A stretch of 54,572 bases of DNA from Mesobacillus selenatarsenatis SF-1 (GCF_000813125.1 NZ_BASE01000025.1:1-54572); one strand, 5' to 3'; shown: positions 27,618-36,309, counted from the first letter of the stretch. Notes: generated by a model not told the origin, from the sequence alone. Numbers and translations: made by a program.

Positions 27618-27829
27618 TGTGTTGGAATAAATAAACTCAATTATTATAGATACTTGGATGATTAGATGAAGTTAAATAGATCATAGCAATGGTCAATCAC
27701 GGATTACTTAAACTGACACTTTAACAATGTAAAATTATGCCTTGTTTTGATATAATTGTATTGGGCTAGAATCGATTCACAGGACAGACATCCAAATCCC
27801 ATATATTTTTCAGTAGGGGAGGATGCTAT

Positions 27830-28111
27830 ATGAAGGCTACAGGAATTGTCAGGAAAACGGATCAGCTTGGCAGAGTGGTAATTCCCATGGAGTTGCGGAA
27901 AAAGCTGAGCATAGGAGAAAACGATCCCTTGGAGATATTTGTAAATGATGACATGATCATTCTTAAAAAGTATCAGCCTGATCTAACTTGTCTCATTACC
28001 GGAACGATCAGCAATGACAACATGAAATTGGCCGATGGTAAAATCGTTTTAAGCAGAGAGGGAGCAGAACAATTGATCAAAGAGCTGCAAAGCTACCTTA
28101 CAACCAGCTAG
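27830..28111 (+). CDS. abh: AbrB-family transition-state regulator, Abh-like
   Basis: 93 aa. The N-terminal SpoVT/AbrB swapped-hairpin DNA-binding domain (ATGIVRKTDQLGRVVIPMELRKKL...) is complete. The C-terminal part resembles the AbrB/Abh multimerisation domain and contains one Cys (LTCLITG), as in AbrB proteins. Could be AbrB itself or the paralogue Abh; I favour Abh from the C-terminal sequence, moderately. A TATAAT box is present near 27750. Strong AGGGGAGG site. Confidence 0.78.
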   Translation: MKATGIVRKTDQLGRVVIPMELRKKLSIGENDPLEIFVNDDMIILKKYQPDLTCLITGTISNDNMKLADGKIVLSREGAEQLIKELQSYLTTS

Positions 28112-28116
28112 AAAAT

Positions 28117-28233
28117 AAAAGCGTAAGCGCCTTGGTCAGCCCCGACAAGCACTGGAGGGCTGACCAGTGAAGTCGCTCTTTGACTTCATTGGGCGGACCG
28201 AAGTGACTCGAGGGGCTAGGCGCTGGAGCTAGA
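28117..28233 (+). repeat. Dispersed hairpin-ended repeat, copy 2
   Basis: Starts AAAAGCGTAAGCGCCTTGG and ends GGCTAGGCGCTGGAGCTAGA. Outer arms AGCGCCT / AGGCGCT pair. Internal GGTCAGCC / GGCTGACC and GAAGTC / GACTTC pairs give a multi-hairpin fold. Immediately follows abh. Confidence 0.82.
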
Positions 28234-28279
28234 TACTAATCATTGTGCAAGAGTTATACTAATTTAAAGTTAACATGTA

Positions 28280-28309
28280 AAGCAGTCCTGCTTCGAGGAC
28301 TGCTTTTTG
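28280..28309 (+). terminator. Terminator between abh and arcA (convergent)
   Basis: Perfect 9-bp stem AAGCAGTCC / GGACTGCTT with an 8-nt loop; T-run on the plus strand. Confidence 0.8.
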
Positions 28310-28310
28310 T

Positions 28311-29543
28311 TTACAAGTCTTTCCGGTAAATCGGCATGCTCATACAGCGTGGGCCGCCACGGCCTCTAGAGAGCTCAGAGCTTGGAATCTCAATTACTTC
28401 AACGCCATTTTTCCTCAGCAGATCATTCGATACATAATTACGATCATAAGTTACGACTACGCCAGGAGCAATTGCCAGTGTATTCGAGCCATCATTCCAT
28501 TGTTCGCGGGCCGCTGCAATTTCATGTCCGCCTCCACAAGGAATCAGGACGAGCTCCTGCAGACCAAGGACTTCCTTTAGTGTTTGTGTCAGATTTGAGC
28601 GCTCGGAAATGTTAAGAGTGTCAGGATCCATGCCTTTTTCGAGAATATAGATTTTCATATTTCCATTAGGGCCTTCAATTCCATGATGGATTGTGAATTT
28701 CTCATGATCAACCATTGTAAATACAGTATCAAGATGCATATAAGCTCTTAATTTAGGAATTTCAACTGCAACTACTTTTTTAATGGTACCGTTCCTTGCA
28801 AAAATTCGTTTCGCCAATTTTTCAATCGCCTGTGCAGACGTCCTTGCACTAACCCCAATCGCAATCACCTCACGACTGAGTACCAACTCGTCTCCACCCT
28901 CTAAAGGATAATATTCATCACGGTCATACCAATGTGGAATATCATGCTGTGAGAATCTAGGATGGTGTTTAATGATAAAGTCCATGAACAATGACTCTCT
29001 TTTTCTTGCACCTTCACACATCTTGTTTAGAGAGACACCATTTCCAATAACGGCTGCGGGATCCCGTGTAAAATAAAGATTTGGCATTGGATCGAGAAAG
29101 AAAGGATAGTAATCATCGAGCAACTCATGTAAGTGAACTTTTTTCTCTGGCTCGATTTCTGATTTAAGAACCCCAGACATGACTTTTCGGATCATTTCAT
29201 CAGTTGAAAATGAATGAAGATACTCTTCGACTGTTTGTCTCGAGCCATTCAAATTGCTCTTGCTTTCATTCAATACTTGATCTATGAACTGTTGATGTAA
29301 CTCATCAGTTTTTAATGCTTCTTCCATTAACTTTTCCAAGTAGAGAACTTCAACGCCGCGGTTTCTTAGTACATCCGCGAAATAATCATGTTCTCTCTGG
29401 ACTGCTGGAAGGTAAGGAATATCATCAAAAAGGAGTCGTTCCAGATATTTGGGTGTCAGGTTTTCGACTTCCTTTCCTGGACGGTGCAAGACGACGGATT
29501 TTAACTCACCAATTTCAGATGTTACATTCAAAGGGTGTTTCAT
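28311..29543 (-). CDS. arcA: Arginine deiminase
   Basis: 410 aa, normal length. Converts arginine to citrulline and ammonia. Family motifs: FTRDP, the ...LEGGDELVL region, HLDTVFT, GGGHEI, and the nucleophile C400 in [11 protein letters not shown]. Start taken at ATG 29543 ([11 protein letters not shown]), 8 nt after GGAGG; the earlier ATG at 29558 overlaps that site. No arcB/arcC/arcD follows, so the rest of the pathway is not in this window. Confidence 0.93.
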   Translation of the reverse strand: MKHPLNVTSEIGELKSVVLHRPGKEVENLTPKYLERLLFDDIPYLPAVQREHDYFADVLRNRGVEVLYLEKLMEEALKTDELHQQFIDQVLNESKSNLNGSRQTVEEYLHSFSTDEMIRKVMSGVLKSEIEPEKKVHLHELLDDYYPFFLDPMPNLYFTRDPAAVIGNGVSLNKMCEGARKRESLFMDFIIKHHPRFSQHDIPHWYDRDEYYPLEGGDELVLSREVIAIGVSARTSAQAIEKLAKRIFARNGTIKKVVAVEIPKLRAYMHLDTVFTMVDHEKFTIHHGIEGPNGNMKIYILEKGMDPDTLNISERSNLTQTLKEVLGLQELVLIPCGGGHEIAAAREQWNDGSNTLAIAPGVVVTYDRNYVSNDLLRKNGVEVIEIPSSELSRGRGGPRCMSMPIYRKDL

Positions 29544-29843
29544 ATAAGTAGCCTCCATATTCAGTATCTATTTCTATATGAAATAAGGAGGAAGTGATTA
29601 TTATGTAAAACCTCAAATTTCACTGCCCCCGCCAAACTGCTTGCCTGCAGACTGGCTCCCTTTTCTATACCCTAATAAAAACTTTCAAACCTATTTTTAA
29701 AGCTCCTCTTTAAAAGTTTAGGGAAAGAGACCTCTTTTAATGGGATAGCGTTTAACTTGGAAGCCAACCTTCATTGCAAAATCGGCCATTCATAAAAAAT
29801 CATGCATTGTGACAAAAAATAGGGAAAACTAAACAGATAAAAA

Positions 29844-29857
29844 AGAAAGCGTTTTCT
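29844..29857. promoter_or_regulatory. cre-like operator upstream of kbl
   Basis: AGAAAGCGTTTTCT matches the catabolite-responsive element TGWAANCGNTNWCA at every defined position but the two ends, and is nearly palindromic. The 472-bp gap between arcA and kbl contains nothing else I can name. Suggests CcpA control of threonine degradation. Confidence 0.45.
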
Positions 29858-30015
29858 GTCCTTCATAGATGTACAAATAAAATAAATATGATAAAGTATA
29901 GTTTGTGAACACACATTAAACATGGAATAAGAGGTAAAATTATTGTCCTCTCCAAAAAGACAGATGTATCCATTATAATGACATGCCAAATGTGATGGCA
30001 GAAAGGGGATTTACG

Positions 30016-31206
30016 ATGTCTAGTAAAACATTGGATCAGTTTTTAAATGAAAACCTGGAGGATTTAAAAGGGAAGGGTTTATATAATGTAATCGACCCGC
30101 TTGAGAGCCCAAATGGACCAGTCATAACTATTAATGGGATAGAGATGATCAACCTCTCCTCGAATAATTACCTTGGACTCGCTACTGATGAAAGATTGAA
30201 AAAGACTGCAGATGAAGCAATTGAAAAATTTGGAGTGGGAGCAGGTGCAGTACGTACAATTAACGGAACGCTACAGCTGCATATTGAACTAGAGGAAGTA
30301 TTGGCGAAATTCAAGAAGACAGAAGCTGCGATTGCCTACCAGTCAGGATTCATGTGCAATATGGCTGCCATTTCAGCTGTAATGGATAAAAACGATGCTA
30401 TCCTTTCCGATGAACTGAACCATGCTTCAATCATCGATGGTTGCCGTTTGTCGAGAGCGAAGATCATCAGGTTTAACCATTCAGACATGGAAGACCTTCG
30501 CGCAAAAGCGAAGGAAGCTAAAGAGTCAGGCCTATATAATAAAATCATGGTCATCACAGACGGTGTATTCTCGATGGACGGAGACATCGCAAAGCTTCCG
30601 GAAATAGTTGAAATCGCCGAAGAATTCGACCTTATTACATATGTCGATGATGCACACGGTTCTGGTGTGCTAGGTGAAGGCGCTGGGACGGTTAAACATT
30701 TCGGCCTCTCTGATAAAGTCGATTTCCAAATTGGTACTCTATCAAAGGCTATTGGTGTAGTCGGAGGGTATGTTGCTGGTAAACAAAACTTGATCGACTG
30801 GTTGAAGGTTAGAAGCCGTCCGTTCCTTTTTTCAACTTCACTGACTCCGGCCGACGTTGCTGCCAGCAAGAAAGCAATCGAAATTTTGATGGAAAGCACA
30901 GAATTGAACGAGCGTTTATGGGAGAATGCAAATTATCTGAAAGACGGTCTGCAAAAACTCGGCTTCGACATCGGCCATTCTGAGACGCCAATCACCCCAT
31001 GTATCGTTGGCGATGAAGTCAAGACGCAGCAGTTCAGCAAAAGGCTTTACGAAGAGGGAGTATACGCGAAATCAATCGTATTCCCTACCGTACCACGAGG
31101 AACTGGCCGTGTAAGGAATATGCCTTCGGCGGCACATACGAAGGAAATGCTAGACAATGCTATTTCTATTTATGAAAAAGTAGGCAAGGAATTAGAGATT
31201 ATTTAA
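30016..31206 (+). CDS. kbl: Glycine C-acetyltransferase (2-amino-3-ketobutyrate CoA ligase)
   Basis: 396 aa, PLP-dependent alpha-oxoamine synthase. PLP lysine K244 in GTLSKAIG; substrate/PLP motifs [10 protein letters not shown] and ANYLGL-like NNYLGLA. Cleaves 2-amino-3-ketobutyrate with CoA to glycine and acetyl-CoA. Start chosen at ATG 30016 after AAAGGGG, 33 nt inside the longer frame. Followed by tdh, giving a complete threonine-to-glycine route. Confidence 0.92.
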   Translation: MSSKTLDQFLNENLEDLKGKGLYNVIDPLESPNGPVITINGIEMINLSSNNYLGLATDERLKKTADEAIEKFGVGAGAVRTINGTLQLHIELEEVLAKFKKTEAAIAYQSGFMCNMAAISAVMDKNDAILSDELNHASIIDGCRLSRAKIIRFNHSDMEDLRAKAKEAKESGLYNKIMVITDGVFSMDGDIAKLPEIVEIAEEFDLITYVDDAHGSGVLGEGAGTVKHFGLSDKVDFQIGTLSKAIGVVGGYVAGKQNLIDWLKVRSRPFLFSTSLTPADVAASKKAIEILMESTELNERLWENANYLKDGLQKLGFDIGHSETPITPCIVGDEVKTQQFSKRLYEEGVYAKSIVFPTVPRGTGRVRNMPSAAHTKEMLDNAISIYEKVGKELEII

Positions 31207-31214
31207 TTGGATAT

Positions 31215-31247
31215 GCCGGTTTGCGTGACAAGCCGGCTTCCTTTTTC
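31215..31247 (+). terminator. Hairpin between kbl and tdh
   Basis: GCCGGTTTG / CAAGCCGGC (one G-T pair) with loop CGTGA, followed by TTCCTTTTTC. May act as partial terminator or mRNA processing/stability element. Confidence 0.6.
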
Positions 31248-31272
31248 AGAGTAACCGGGAGGAATACATAGA

Positions 31273-32217
31273 ATGAAGAAAATCTTAATAACTGGCGCGC
31301 TTGGCCAGATTGGTTCTGAACTAACAGTTAAACTTCGTGACATCTATGGACAGGATAATGTCATTGCCACGGATATCAGGAAAACTGATTCTGAAGCTGC
31401 TAACAACGGTCCATTCGAGATTCTTGATGTAATGGATGCAAACAAAATGGTCGAACTGGCCAATAAATATAATGTAGATACGATCATGCATATGGCAGCA
31501 TTGCTGTCTGCAACGGCAGAAACCAAGCCGGTGTTCGCCTGGAACCTTAATATGGGCGGCCTGATGAATGCCCTTGAAACCGCTAGGGAGCTCAATTTGC
31601 AATTTTTCACACCAAGCTCAATTGGTGCATTCGGGCCTAATACTCCTAAGGACAGTACACCTCAGGACACCATACAGCGTCCAACTACAATGTATGGTGT
31701 GAACAAGGTTGCCGGCGAATTGCTTGCAGATTACTATTTCCACCGTTTCGGGGTAGACACAAGGGGAGTAAGATTCCCTGGATTGATTTCTTATGTGACA
31801 CCTCCAGGCGGCGGAACAACTGATTATGCGGTTGAAATTTACTATGAAGCAATCAAGAATGGGAAATACAGTTCATATATTGATAAAGGCACTTACATGG
31901 ACATGATGTATATGCCAGATGCGCTTGGGGCGATCATTGACCTGATGGAAGCTGACCCTTCCAAGTTGATTCACAGAAATGCATTCAACGTAACAGCAAT
32001 GACCTTTGAACCTGAGGAACTGACAGCGGAAATCAAGAAGCATATTCCTGGGTTTGAAATATCCTATAATGTTGATCCTGTACGTCAGGCAATCGCGGAT
32101 AGCTGGCCGAATTCTATCGATGCATCAGCTGCGGCTGAAGAGTGGGGCTTCAAGGCGAAGTTTGATCTCTCAAGTATGACTGCTGACATGCTGGAAAAAT
32201 TAAAAGCAAAGCTATAG
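31273..32217 (+). CDS. tdh: L-threonine 3-dehydrogenase, extended SDR (epimerase-like) type
   Basis: 314 aa. NAD-binding motif GALGQIG near residue 7, catalytic Tyr/Lys in [13 protein letters not shown], and the family phrases RFPGLISY and [15 protein letters not shown] seen in SDR-type threonine dehydrogenases. Oxidises threonine to 2-amino-3-ketobutyrate, the substrate of the adjacent Kbl. The zinc-dependent MDR type of Tdh is the alternative enzyme class and is not this. Confidence 0.87.
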   Translation: MKKILITGALGQIGSELTVKLRDIYGQDNVIATDIRKTDSEAANNGPFEILDVMDANKMVELANKYNVDTIMHMAALLSATAETKPVFAWNLNMGGLMNALETARELNLQFFTPSSIGAFGPNTPKDSTPQDTIQRPTTMYGVNKVAGELLADYYFHRFGVDTRGVRFPGLISYVTPPGGGTTDYAVEIYYEAIKNGKYSSYIDKGTYMDMMYMPDALGAIIDLMEADPSKLIHRNAFNVTAMTFEPEELTAEIKKHIPGFEISYNVDPVRQAIADSWPNSIDASAAAEEWGFKAKFDLSSMTADMLEKLKAKL

Positions 32218-32225
32218 ATAAAAGG

Positions 32226-32257
32226 AAAAGGTGAAATCTCATTGATTTCACCTTTTT
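32226..32257. terminator. Bidirectional terminator, tdh / selD
   Basis: AAAAGGTGAAATC / GATTTCACCTTTT, 13-bp perfect stem, loop TCATT; overlaps the end of selD. Confidence 0.9.
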
Positions 32258-33300
32258 ACATAGATAAGTTTATCATTCTTTTCTGTGACTTTCCCAACAA
32301 TTGCCGCATGAACAAGCCCCTGGTTCTTCAAGGCTTCCACATATTGCCCGGCTTCGCTTTCAGGAAGCGAAACAAGGAGTCCTCCGGAAGTGATCGCATC
32401 ACAGAGTATTAACTGCTCTTCATTAGAAATGTCCTTATACTCTACATCGTTATCCAGCCATTTATGGTTGGATTTTGATCCTCCAGGCACAATTCCTTTT
32501 GCAGCCAATTCATATGTACCTTCTAAAACAGGTACGTCACCTAACGAAATTTCAAAACTGACATTGCTGCCACGAGCGATTTCACTCCCGTGTCCGAGCA
32601 GTCCGAACCCTGTTACATCCGTTACCGCATGTGGAGTGAAAGCTTTTAACGCATCAGCTGCCGATTTGTTCAGCAAGGCCATTGTTTCCGTTACTTCTTG
32701 CTCTTGTTCGGCAGTTACTGCGTTGCGCTTGATTCCTGTTGTCATGATGCCGACTCCGATAGGTTTTGATAGAACAAGTAAATCACCTGGCTGTGCGCCG
32801 ACATTTTTCCAAATGGCACCTGGGTGGGCCAGACCCGTCACGGATAAGCCGAATTTAGGTTCCTGGTCATCAATTGAATGACCGCCAATCGTCACTGCCC
32901 CAGCTTCCTTCACTTTGTCACTGGCACCTCTTAATATTTCAGCAAGCATATCCGGACCAAGCTTTTTGATCGGATATCCCACCATATTAAGGACTGTTTT
33001 AGGTTCGCCGCCCATTGCATATACATCGCTCAGGGCATTCGCCGCTGCAATCTGTCCAAACATATATGGGTCGTCCACTACAGGGGTGAAGTAATCAATC
33101 GTTTGGATTAGGGCGATATCGTCAGTAAGTTTATATACACCTGCATCATCGGAAGTCTCATGTCCGACTAGCAATTCAGGAACATTTTCCTGTTCTGGCA
33201 ATAGACGCAAAACTTGCGTCAAGTCCTCGGGACTGATTTTGCATCCTCAGCCAGCCTTTGTTGATAGTGATGTTAAACGAATTTTCTCGTGTTCACTCAA
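32248..33300 (-). CDS. selD: Selenophosphate synthetase, selenocysteine-containing
   Basis: 350 aa when the in-frame TGA at 33249-33247 is read as selenocysteine. Makes selenophosphate from selenide and ATP. The N-terminus reads TSLSTKAGUGCKISPEDL, with K16 and U18 in the positions of the catalytic Lys and Cys/Sec of SelD. Downstream motifs include DDAGVYKL, MGGEPKTVLNMVGYP, GGHSIDD and DVTGFGLLGHG. Start is a TTG at 33300 with GGAGGTGATC upstream. If the TGA is taken as stop, a gene caller would begin at an internal codon near 33222 and lose the active site. Divergent from the selW-like gene. Confidence 0.92.
33204..33249 (-). promoter_or_regulatory. Candidate SECIS element(s) in selD
   Basis: Downstream of the UGA are two hairpins. 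One is AGTCC-CGA-GGACT (33234-33222), starting 12 nt after the UGA. The other is GACGCAA-GTT-TTGCGTC (33220-33204), a perfect 7-bp stem starting 26 nt after it. Both put a G in the first two loop positions within the 16-37 nt range reported for bacterial SECIS. The second shares its GTT loop with the selW-like element. Confidence 0.6.
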
Positions 33301-33437
33301 CCTGATCACCTCCACAAAAAAGTATACTCTTTCTTGTTTTTAAAATCATCCTTAAGCTATTATTATTTGCACTGACAATGGCTTTACACTAAAATGACAG
33401 TAAAAACATATAAAAAGTATTACAGGGGGATTTTGCA

Positions 33438-33680
33438 ATGAAGAATTTTCAAGTAACCATCCAATTTTGCATGCAGTGAAATTATGCACCAAAAGCCGCG
33501 AGTTTCGCGGAAGAATTATTCACCCATTTCCGAAGCCAGATTGAGAAGATGGAGCTGATTCCAGCTTCCAAAGGAGCTTTTGAAGTAACAATAAATGGCC
33601 AGACAATATATTCGAAACTGGATACAGGTGTTTTTCCTGATACAGACGACATGATCAAACAAATGGAAGCGATGAATTAA
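33438..33680 (+). CDS. SelW-like (Rdx family) selenoprotein
   Basis: 80 aa with the TGA at 33477-33479 read as selenocysteine. The sequence starts MKNFQVTIQFCMQUNYAPKA, giving a CxxU redox motif at residues 11-14, exactly where Rdx/SelW proteins have CxxU or CxxC. The C-terminal half FEVTINGQTIYSKLDTGVFPDT matches the Rdx pattern (G-x-FEV ... G-x-FP). The frame stays open for 67 codons past the TGA to TAA, ending at a terminator. Ribosome site AGGGGGA. Likely a small thioredoxin-fold oxidoreductase. It lies between selD (divergent) and selA. Confidence 0.9.
33477..33510 (+). promoter_or_regulatory. Candidate SECIS element in selW-like gene
   Basis: UGA at 33477-33479, then 16 nt, then CCGCGA-GTT-TCGCGG (33496-33510), a perfect 6-bp stem with a 3-nt GTT loop. 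Geometry fits the bacterial SECIS description. Confidence 0.7.
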
Positions 33681-33681
33681 T

Positions 33682-33709
33682 GCCCTGGCAATTAGCCGGG
33701 CCTTTTTTT
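33682..33709 (+). terminator. Terminator of selW-like gene
   Basis: GCCC-T-GGC / GCC-GGGC stem with one bulge, loop AATTA, then CTTTTTTT. The stem begins 2 bp after the TAA. Confidence 0.8.
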
Positions 33710-33843
33710 ATACTCTCTTTCGGGATAGTTTACGGTTTATGCACTTTCCATTATTCCTTCAAGTTCACCGTTTTGAAAAAACTTTTAATTGGGCAATAAT
33801 GATATAATTAATGAATGCACAATCGTTGTGGGGGAGATAGATT

Positions 33844-35250
33844 TTGAAACAATTTTTAAGGCAGCTTCCTGCCGTACATGAATTACAGAAGGATACTAGG
33901 TTTTTTGATTTAATGAAAAAGCATGATACGGACGTTGATCGTTTTACAGACATAATTAAAGATGTATTAAATGATATAAGGAAAGAAATTGTTAACGAAC
34001 AATGGAGTGGGCCAGAGCCTGGTACCCAATTGTTTGTTGACCAGCTATTTACGTTGCTTGATTCATCGGCAACAGAGAAATTTGAATATACACTGAAAAG
34101 GGTCATTAACGCTACAGGGACCATTTTACATACGAATCTTGGAAGAGCAAGATTGAGCGAGAATGCAGTAAAGCATGTGGTAGAAACTGCGAGGAATTAT
34201 TCCAACCTTGAGTACAGGTTGAAGGAAGGCGAGCGCGGGTCCCGGCACACTCATGTTGAAAGCTTAGTTAAAAGAGTCACTGGGGCTGAAGCAGCGATGG
34301 TCGTTAATAATAATGCTGCAGCAGTTTATTTAATCATGAGTGCACTTGCAAAAAACAAGGAGGTCATTGTTTCGCGCGGGCAGCTTGTTGAGATCGGTGG
34401 CTCCTTTCGGATTTCCTCCATTATGGAAGAAAGCGGAGCTCATTTAGTGGAAGTTGGAACAACCAATAAAACGCATTTATATGACTATGAGAATGCAATC
34501 TCCGAAGACACTGGGATGATTTTGAAGGTCCATACAAGTAATTTTAAAATATATGGATTCTCGAAAACTGTCGATACAGAGGAATTGGCGCAACTATCAA
34601 GTAAGCACGACCAGGTCATTTTTTACGAAGACCTCGGGAGCGGTGTACTTTATGATTTCACCAGCCATGGAATCGGTGACGAACCAGTTGTAGGAGAAGT
34701 ATTGAAAATGGGTGCAGATATAGTTTCTTTCAGCGGAGACAAGCTCCTTGGCGGTCCACAGGCTGGAATCATCGCAGGGAAGAGAGTACTGATTGATAAG
34801 CTGAAAAAACACCAGCTGGCAAGAGTCGTTCGAGTAGATAAAATGACACTCGCGGCGTTAGAGGGAACTTTGATGGATTACTTAAGGGGTGAGCAGGGGT
34901 TACTCCATATCCCGACACTAAGAGAATTGCTTGTTCCTCTCGATAAACTGAGAGCCAGGACTGATCATTTTGCGGAGGACATTAATTCCTTTGAAGGTGG
35001 GCTAAAAGCGGTTGTGACAGAAGGAACTAGCCAGGTTGGCGGAGGGACGATGCCCGATGTTCAGCTTCCAACTTATCTTGTCTCAATAAGTCATCCGGAT
35101 GTTAGCGCTGAACATATTGCCAGAAAGCTCCGAACAGAACATTCCCCGGCAATCGTTGTTCGGATACAGAAGGAAGAGGTTAATATAGATCTTAGGACCG
35201 TTACAACCGAGGAAGAAAATATTTTACTGAATGCGTTTAAACAAATTTAG
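33844..35250 (+). CDS. selA: L-seryl-tRNA(Sec) selenium transferase
   Basis: 468 aa, full length. PLP enzyme converting Ser-tRNA(Sec) to Sec-tRNA(Sec) using selenophosphate from SelD. Recognised from RVINATGTILHTNLGRARLS, MVVNNNAAAVYL, VSRGQLVEIGGSFRI and the PLP lysine K300 in FSGDKLLGGPQAG. TTG start at 33844 with GGGGGAG upstream; an ATP-like TATAAT box is near 33800. selB does not follow; a terminator does. Confidence 0.95.
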   Translation: MKQFLRQLPAVHELQKDTRFFDLMKKHDTDVDRFTDIIKDVLNDIRKEIVNEQWSGPEPGTQLFVDQLFTLLDSSATEKFEYTLKRVINATGTILHTNLGRARLSENAVKHVVETARNYSNLEYRLKEGERGSRHTHVESLVKRVTGAEAAMVVNNNAAAVYLIMSALAKNKEVIVSRGQLVEIGGSFRISSIMEESGAHLVEVGTTNKTHLYDYENAISEDTGMILKVHTSNFKIYGFSKTVDTEELAQLSSKHDQVIFYEDLGSGVLYDFTSHGIGDEPVVGEVLKMGADIVSFSGDKLLGGPQAGIIAGKRVLIDKLKKHQLARVVRVDKMTLAALEGTLMDYLRGEQGLLHIPTLRELLVPLDKLRARTDHFAEDINSFEGGLKAVVTEGTSQVGGGTMPDVQLPTYLVSISHPDVSAEHIARKLRTEHSPAIVVRIQKEEVNIDLRTVTTEEENILLNAFKQI

Positions 35251-35255
35251 AAAGA

Positions 35256-35289
35256 GGACTGCCATTTTTATTGGCAGCCCTTCCTTTTT
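35256..35289 (+). terminator. Terminator of selA
   Basis: CTGCCA / TGGCAG core stem, 7-nt loop, then TTCCTTTTTG. Confidence 0.75.
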
Positions 35290-35331
35290 GTTAAAAAAAC
35301 TTATTTTCGGCGACAATTCGCTTCGCCTCTT

Positions 35332-35475
35332 TTACATGTCGTGGTGTGAGTTATGTTTTTGGCGAGTATGGTTTCGATTTTTCACTTTCTTAGATCCGCT
35401 TAGTGGAGCAGGCTGGCTGTCTTGATCGCCCTTCGGAGCATTCTTGCGCATATCTTTGGAATCATTTTTATTCAT
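35332..35475 (-). CDS. sspP: Small acid-soluble spore protein P
   Basis: 47 aa, too short for usual ORF cutoffs. The sequence [17 protein letters not shown] ... [15 protein letters not shown] ... SHHDM matches SspP/CotL-type minor SASP almost throughout. Start is the ATG at 35475, 7 nt after AGGAGGG; an overlapping ATG just upstream hits a stop after four codons. Made in the forespore. Same neighbourhood (sspP-sspO-citB) as in B. subtilis. Confidence 0.92.
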   Translation of the reverse strand: MNKNDSKDMRKNAPKGDQDSQPAPLSGSKKVKNRNHTRQKHNSHHDM

Positions 35476-35523
35476 TGCTCATCCCTCCTGACTTTAGGAT
35501 TAGATTTTCCACCGAAATTATAC

Positions 35524-35553
35524 TGAATAAATTACTTATAACTGAGCAATTTA
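35524..35553 (+). promoter_or_regulatory. Sigma-G-like promoter of 85-aa gene
   Basis: TGAATA (35524-35529), 17-nt spacer, CAATTTA (35547-35553). It agrees with the sigma-G consensus (TGAATA, 17-18, CATACTA-like) in both boxes and in spacing, and lies 36 bp upstream of the start codon. Confidence 0.6.
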
Positions 35554-35589
35554 ACGGTATAGATTTAATACACCAGGAGGAAATCACAT

Positions 35590-35847
35590 ATGCCTTATCA
35601 TAAAGATAAACAGCAAGCCTTTCAGGCAGCACAGCAAGGATTCGAAGACGCGCAAGGACTATACTCGGAAATCGTACGTGACAGCGCAAGCTATGGTCAT
35701 CAGCTGAAGCACCTTAAAAATGAAGTGAATGAAGCATTCCAGCAAATCGAAAATGCCCTTGAAAACGCATCTGAACACCAACGGGCGCAGCTTGAAAGGT
35801 TCCAGCAGGATTTGCGGAGCATTGTAACTGAGGTAAATATGGAATAA
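35590..35847 (+). CDS. Small helical protein, probable spore protein (85 aa)
   Basis: Gln/Glu-rich, highly helical, likely coiled coil (KQQAFQAAQQGFEDAQG; LKNEVNEAFQQIENALENAS). No Cys or Trp, low complexity typical of minor spore proteins. Strong AGGAGG. It lies between sspP and sspO, which are in opposite orientation, and has a sigma-G-like promoter. Family not recognised; a spore-core role is inferred from context only. Confidence 0.7.
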   Translation: MPYHKDKQQAFQAAQQGFEDAQGLYSEIVRDSASYGHQLKHLKNEVNEAFQQIENALENASEHQRAQLERFQQDLRSIVTEVNME

Positions 35848-35851
35848 CAGG

Positions 35852-35882
35852 AAAAGCGGAAGGGAGGCCTTCCGCTTTTTCT
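35852..35882. terminator. Bidirectional terminator, 85-aa gene / sspO
   Basis: Perfect 12-bp stem AAAAGCGGAAGG / CCTTCCGCTTTT with GAGG loop, flanked by A/T runs on both sides. Confidence 0.9.
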
Positions 35883-35883
35883 G

Positions 35884-36033
35884 TTACTGATTCTTTTTCC
35901 TCTTCTTATTGTTTTGCTTTTCTAGTTCTGATAATGGTTCATTTTCCATTTCCTCATTATACCCAGCTCCACTGCCTTGGGCTTTTGCAGCATTCGCTCC
36001 AGGTATGACATGATTTGCTTTTCTTTTTACCAC
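35884..36033 (-). CDS. sspO: Small acid-soluble spore protein O
   Basis: 49 aa. [20 protein letters not shown] ... GAGY ... [16 protein letters not shown] matches SspO (CotK). Start is GTG at 36033, preceded by GGAGGTG; the longer upstream reading frame has no ribosome site. Forespore protein. Divergent from citB, as in B. subtilis. Confidence 0.93.
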   Translation of the reverse strand: MVKRKANHVIPGANAAKAQGSGAGYNEEMENEPLSELEKQNNKKRKKNQ

Positions 36034-36198
36034 AGAATTCACCTCCATCTGCCATATTTTTTCCCAAAATCTATTACACAATCCAGCTTTTTCATTTTTG
36101 TGAAATAGTTTTTGTCCAAGTTGGCGTAGAAAAGAGAAGGAATTTTCCTTTGATAAAATCCCATTAAGATTGTTTTAACACTGTTTACAATTTTTATA

Positions 36199-36238
36199 AT
36201 AAGAAAAACTTATCAATGACAATAACTTTCTTGTTATT
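36199..36238. promoter_or_regulatory. Two ATAA...TTAT dyads upstream of citB (CcpC-like)
   Basis: ATAAG-AAAAA-CTTAT (36199-36213) and AATAAC-TTTCTT-GTTATT (36221-36238) are adjacent perfect dyads. CcpC, the LysR-type repressor of citB, binds ATAA-N7-TTAT type dyads. They lie 100-130 bp above the visible promoter, further than in B. subtilis, so function is uncertain. These, the promoter and the 0A-like box are what this 332-bp gap contains. Confidence 0.4.
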
Positions 36239-36309
36239 TACTTATACACAAGGTTATATTAATATGAAATTGTGAGAAAAGTTAGGATGGAATACAAGAT
36301 TCAAACTTT

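Noticed and set aside
33438-33680. Pseudogene (premature TGA) reading of the selW-like gene
   Set aside because: The TGA falls exactly at the redox codon, the frame is otherwise intact, a SECIS-like stem follows, and selA and selD adjoin.
35231-35425. 64-aa plus-strand ORF after selA
   Set aside because: It is the shadow of sspP on the other strand and runs through the selA terminator.
32248-35489. selB or tRNA-Sec (selC) in the selenium locus
   Set aside because: No GTPase motifs or UCA-anticodon tRNA cloverleaf were found by eye near selA/selD; both must be elsewhere if present.
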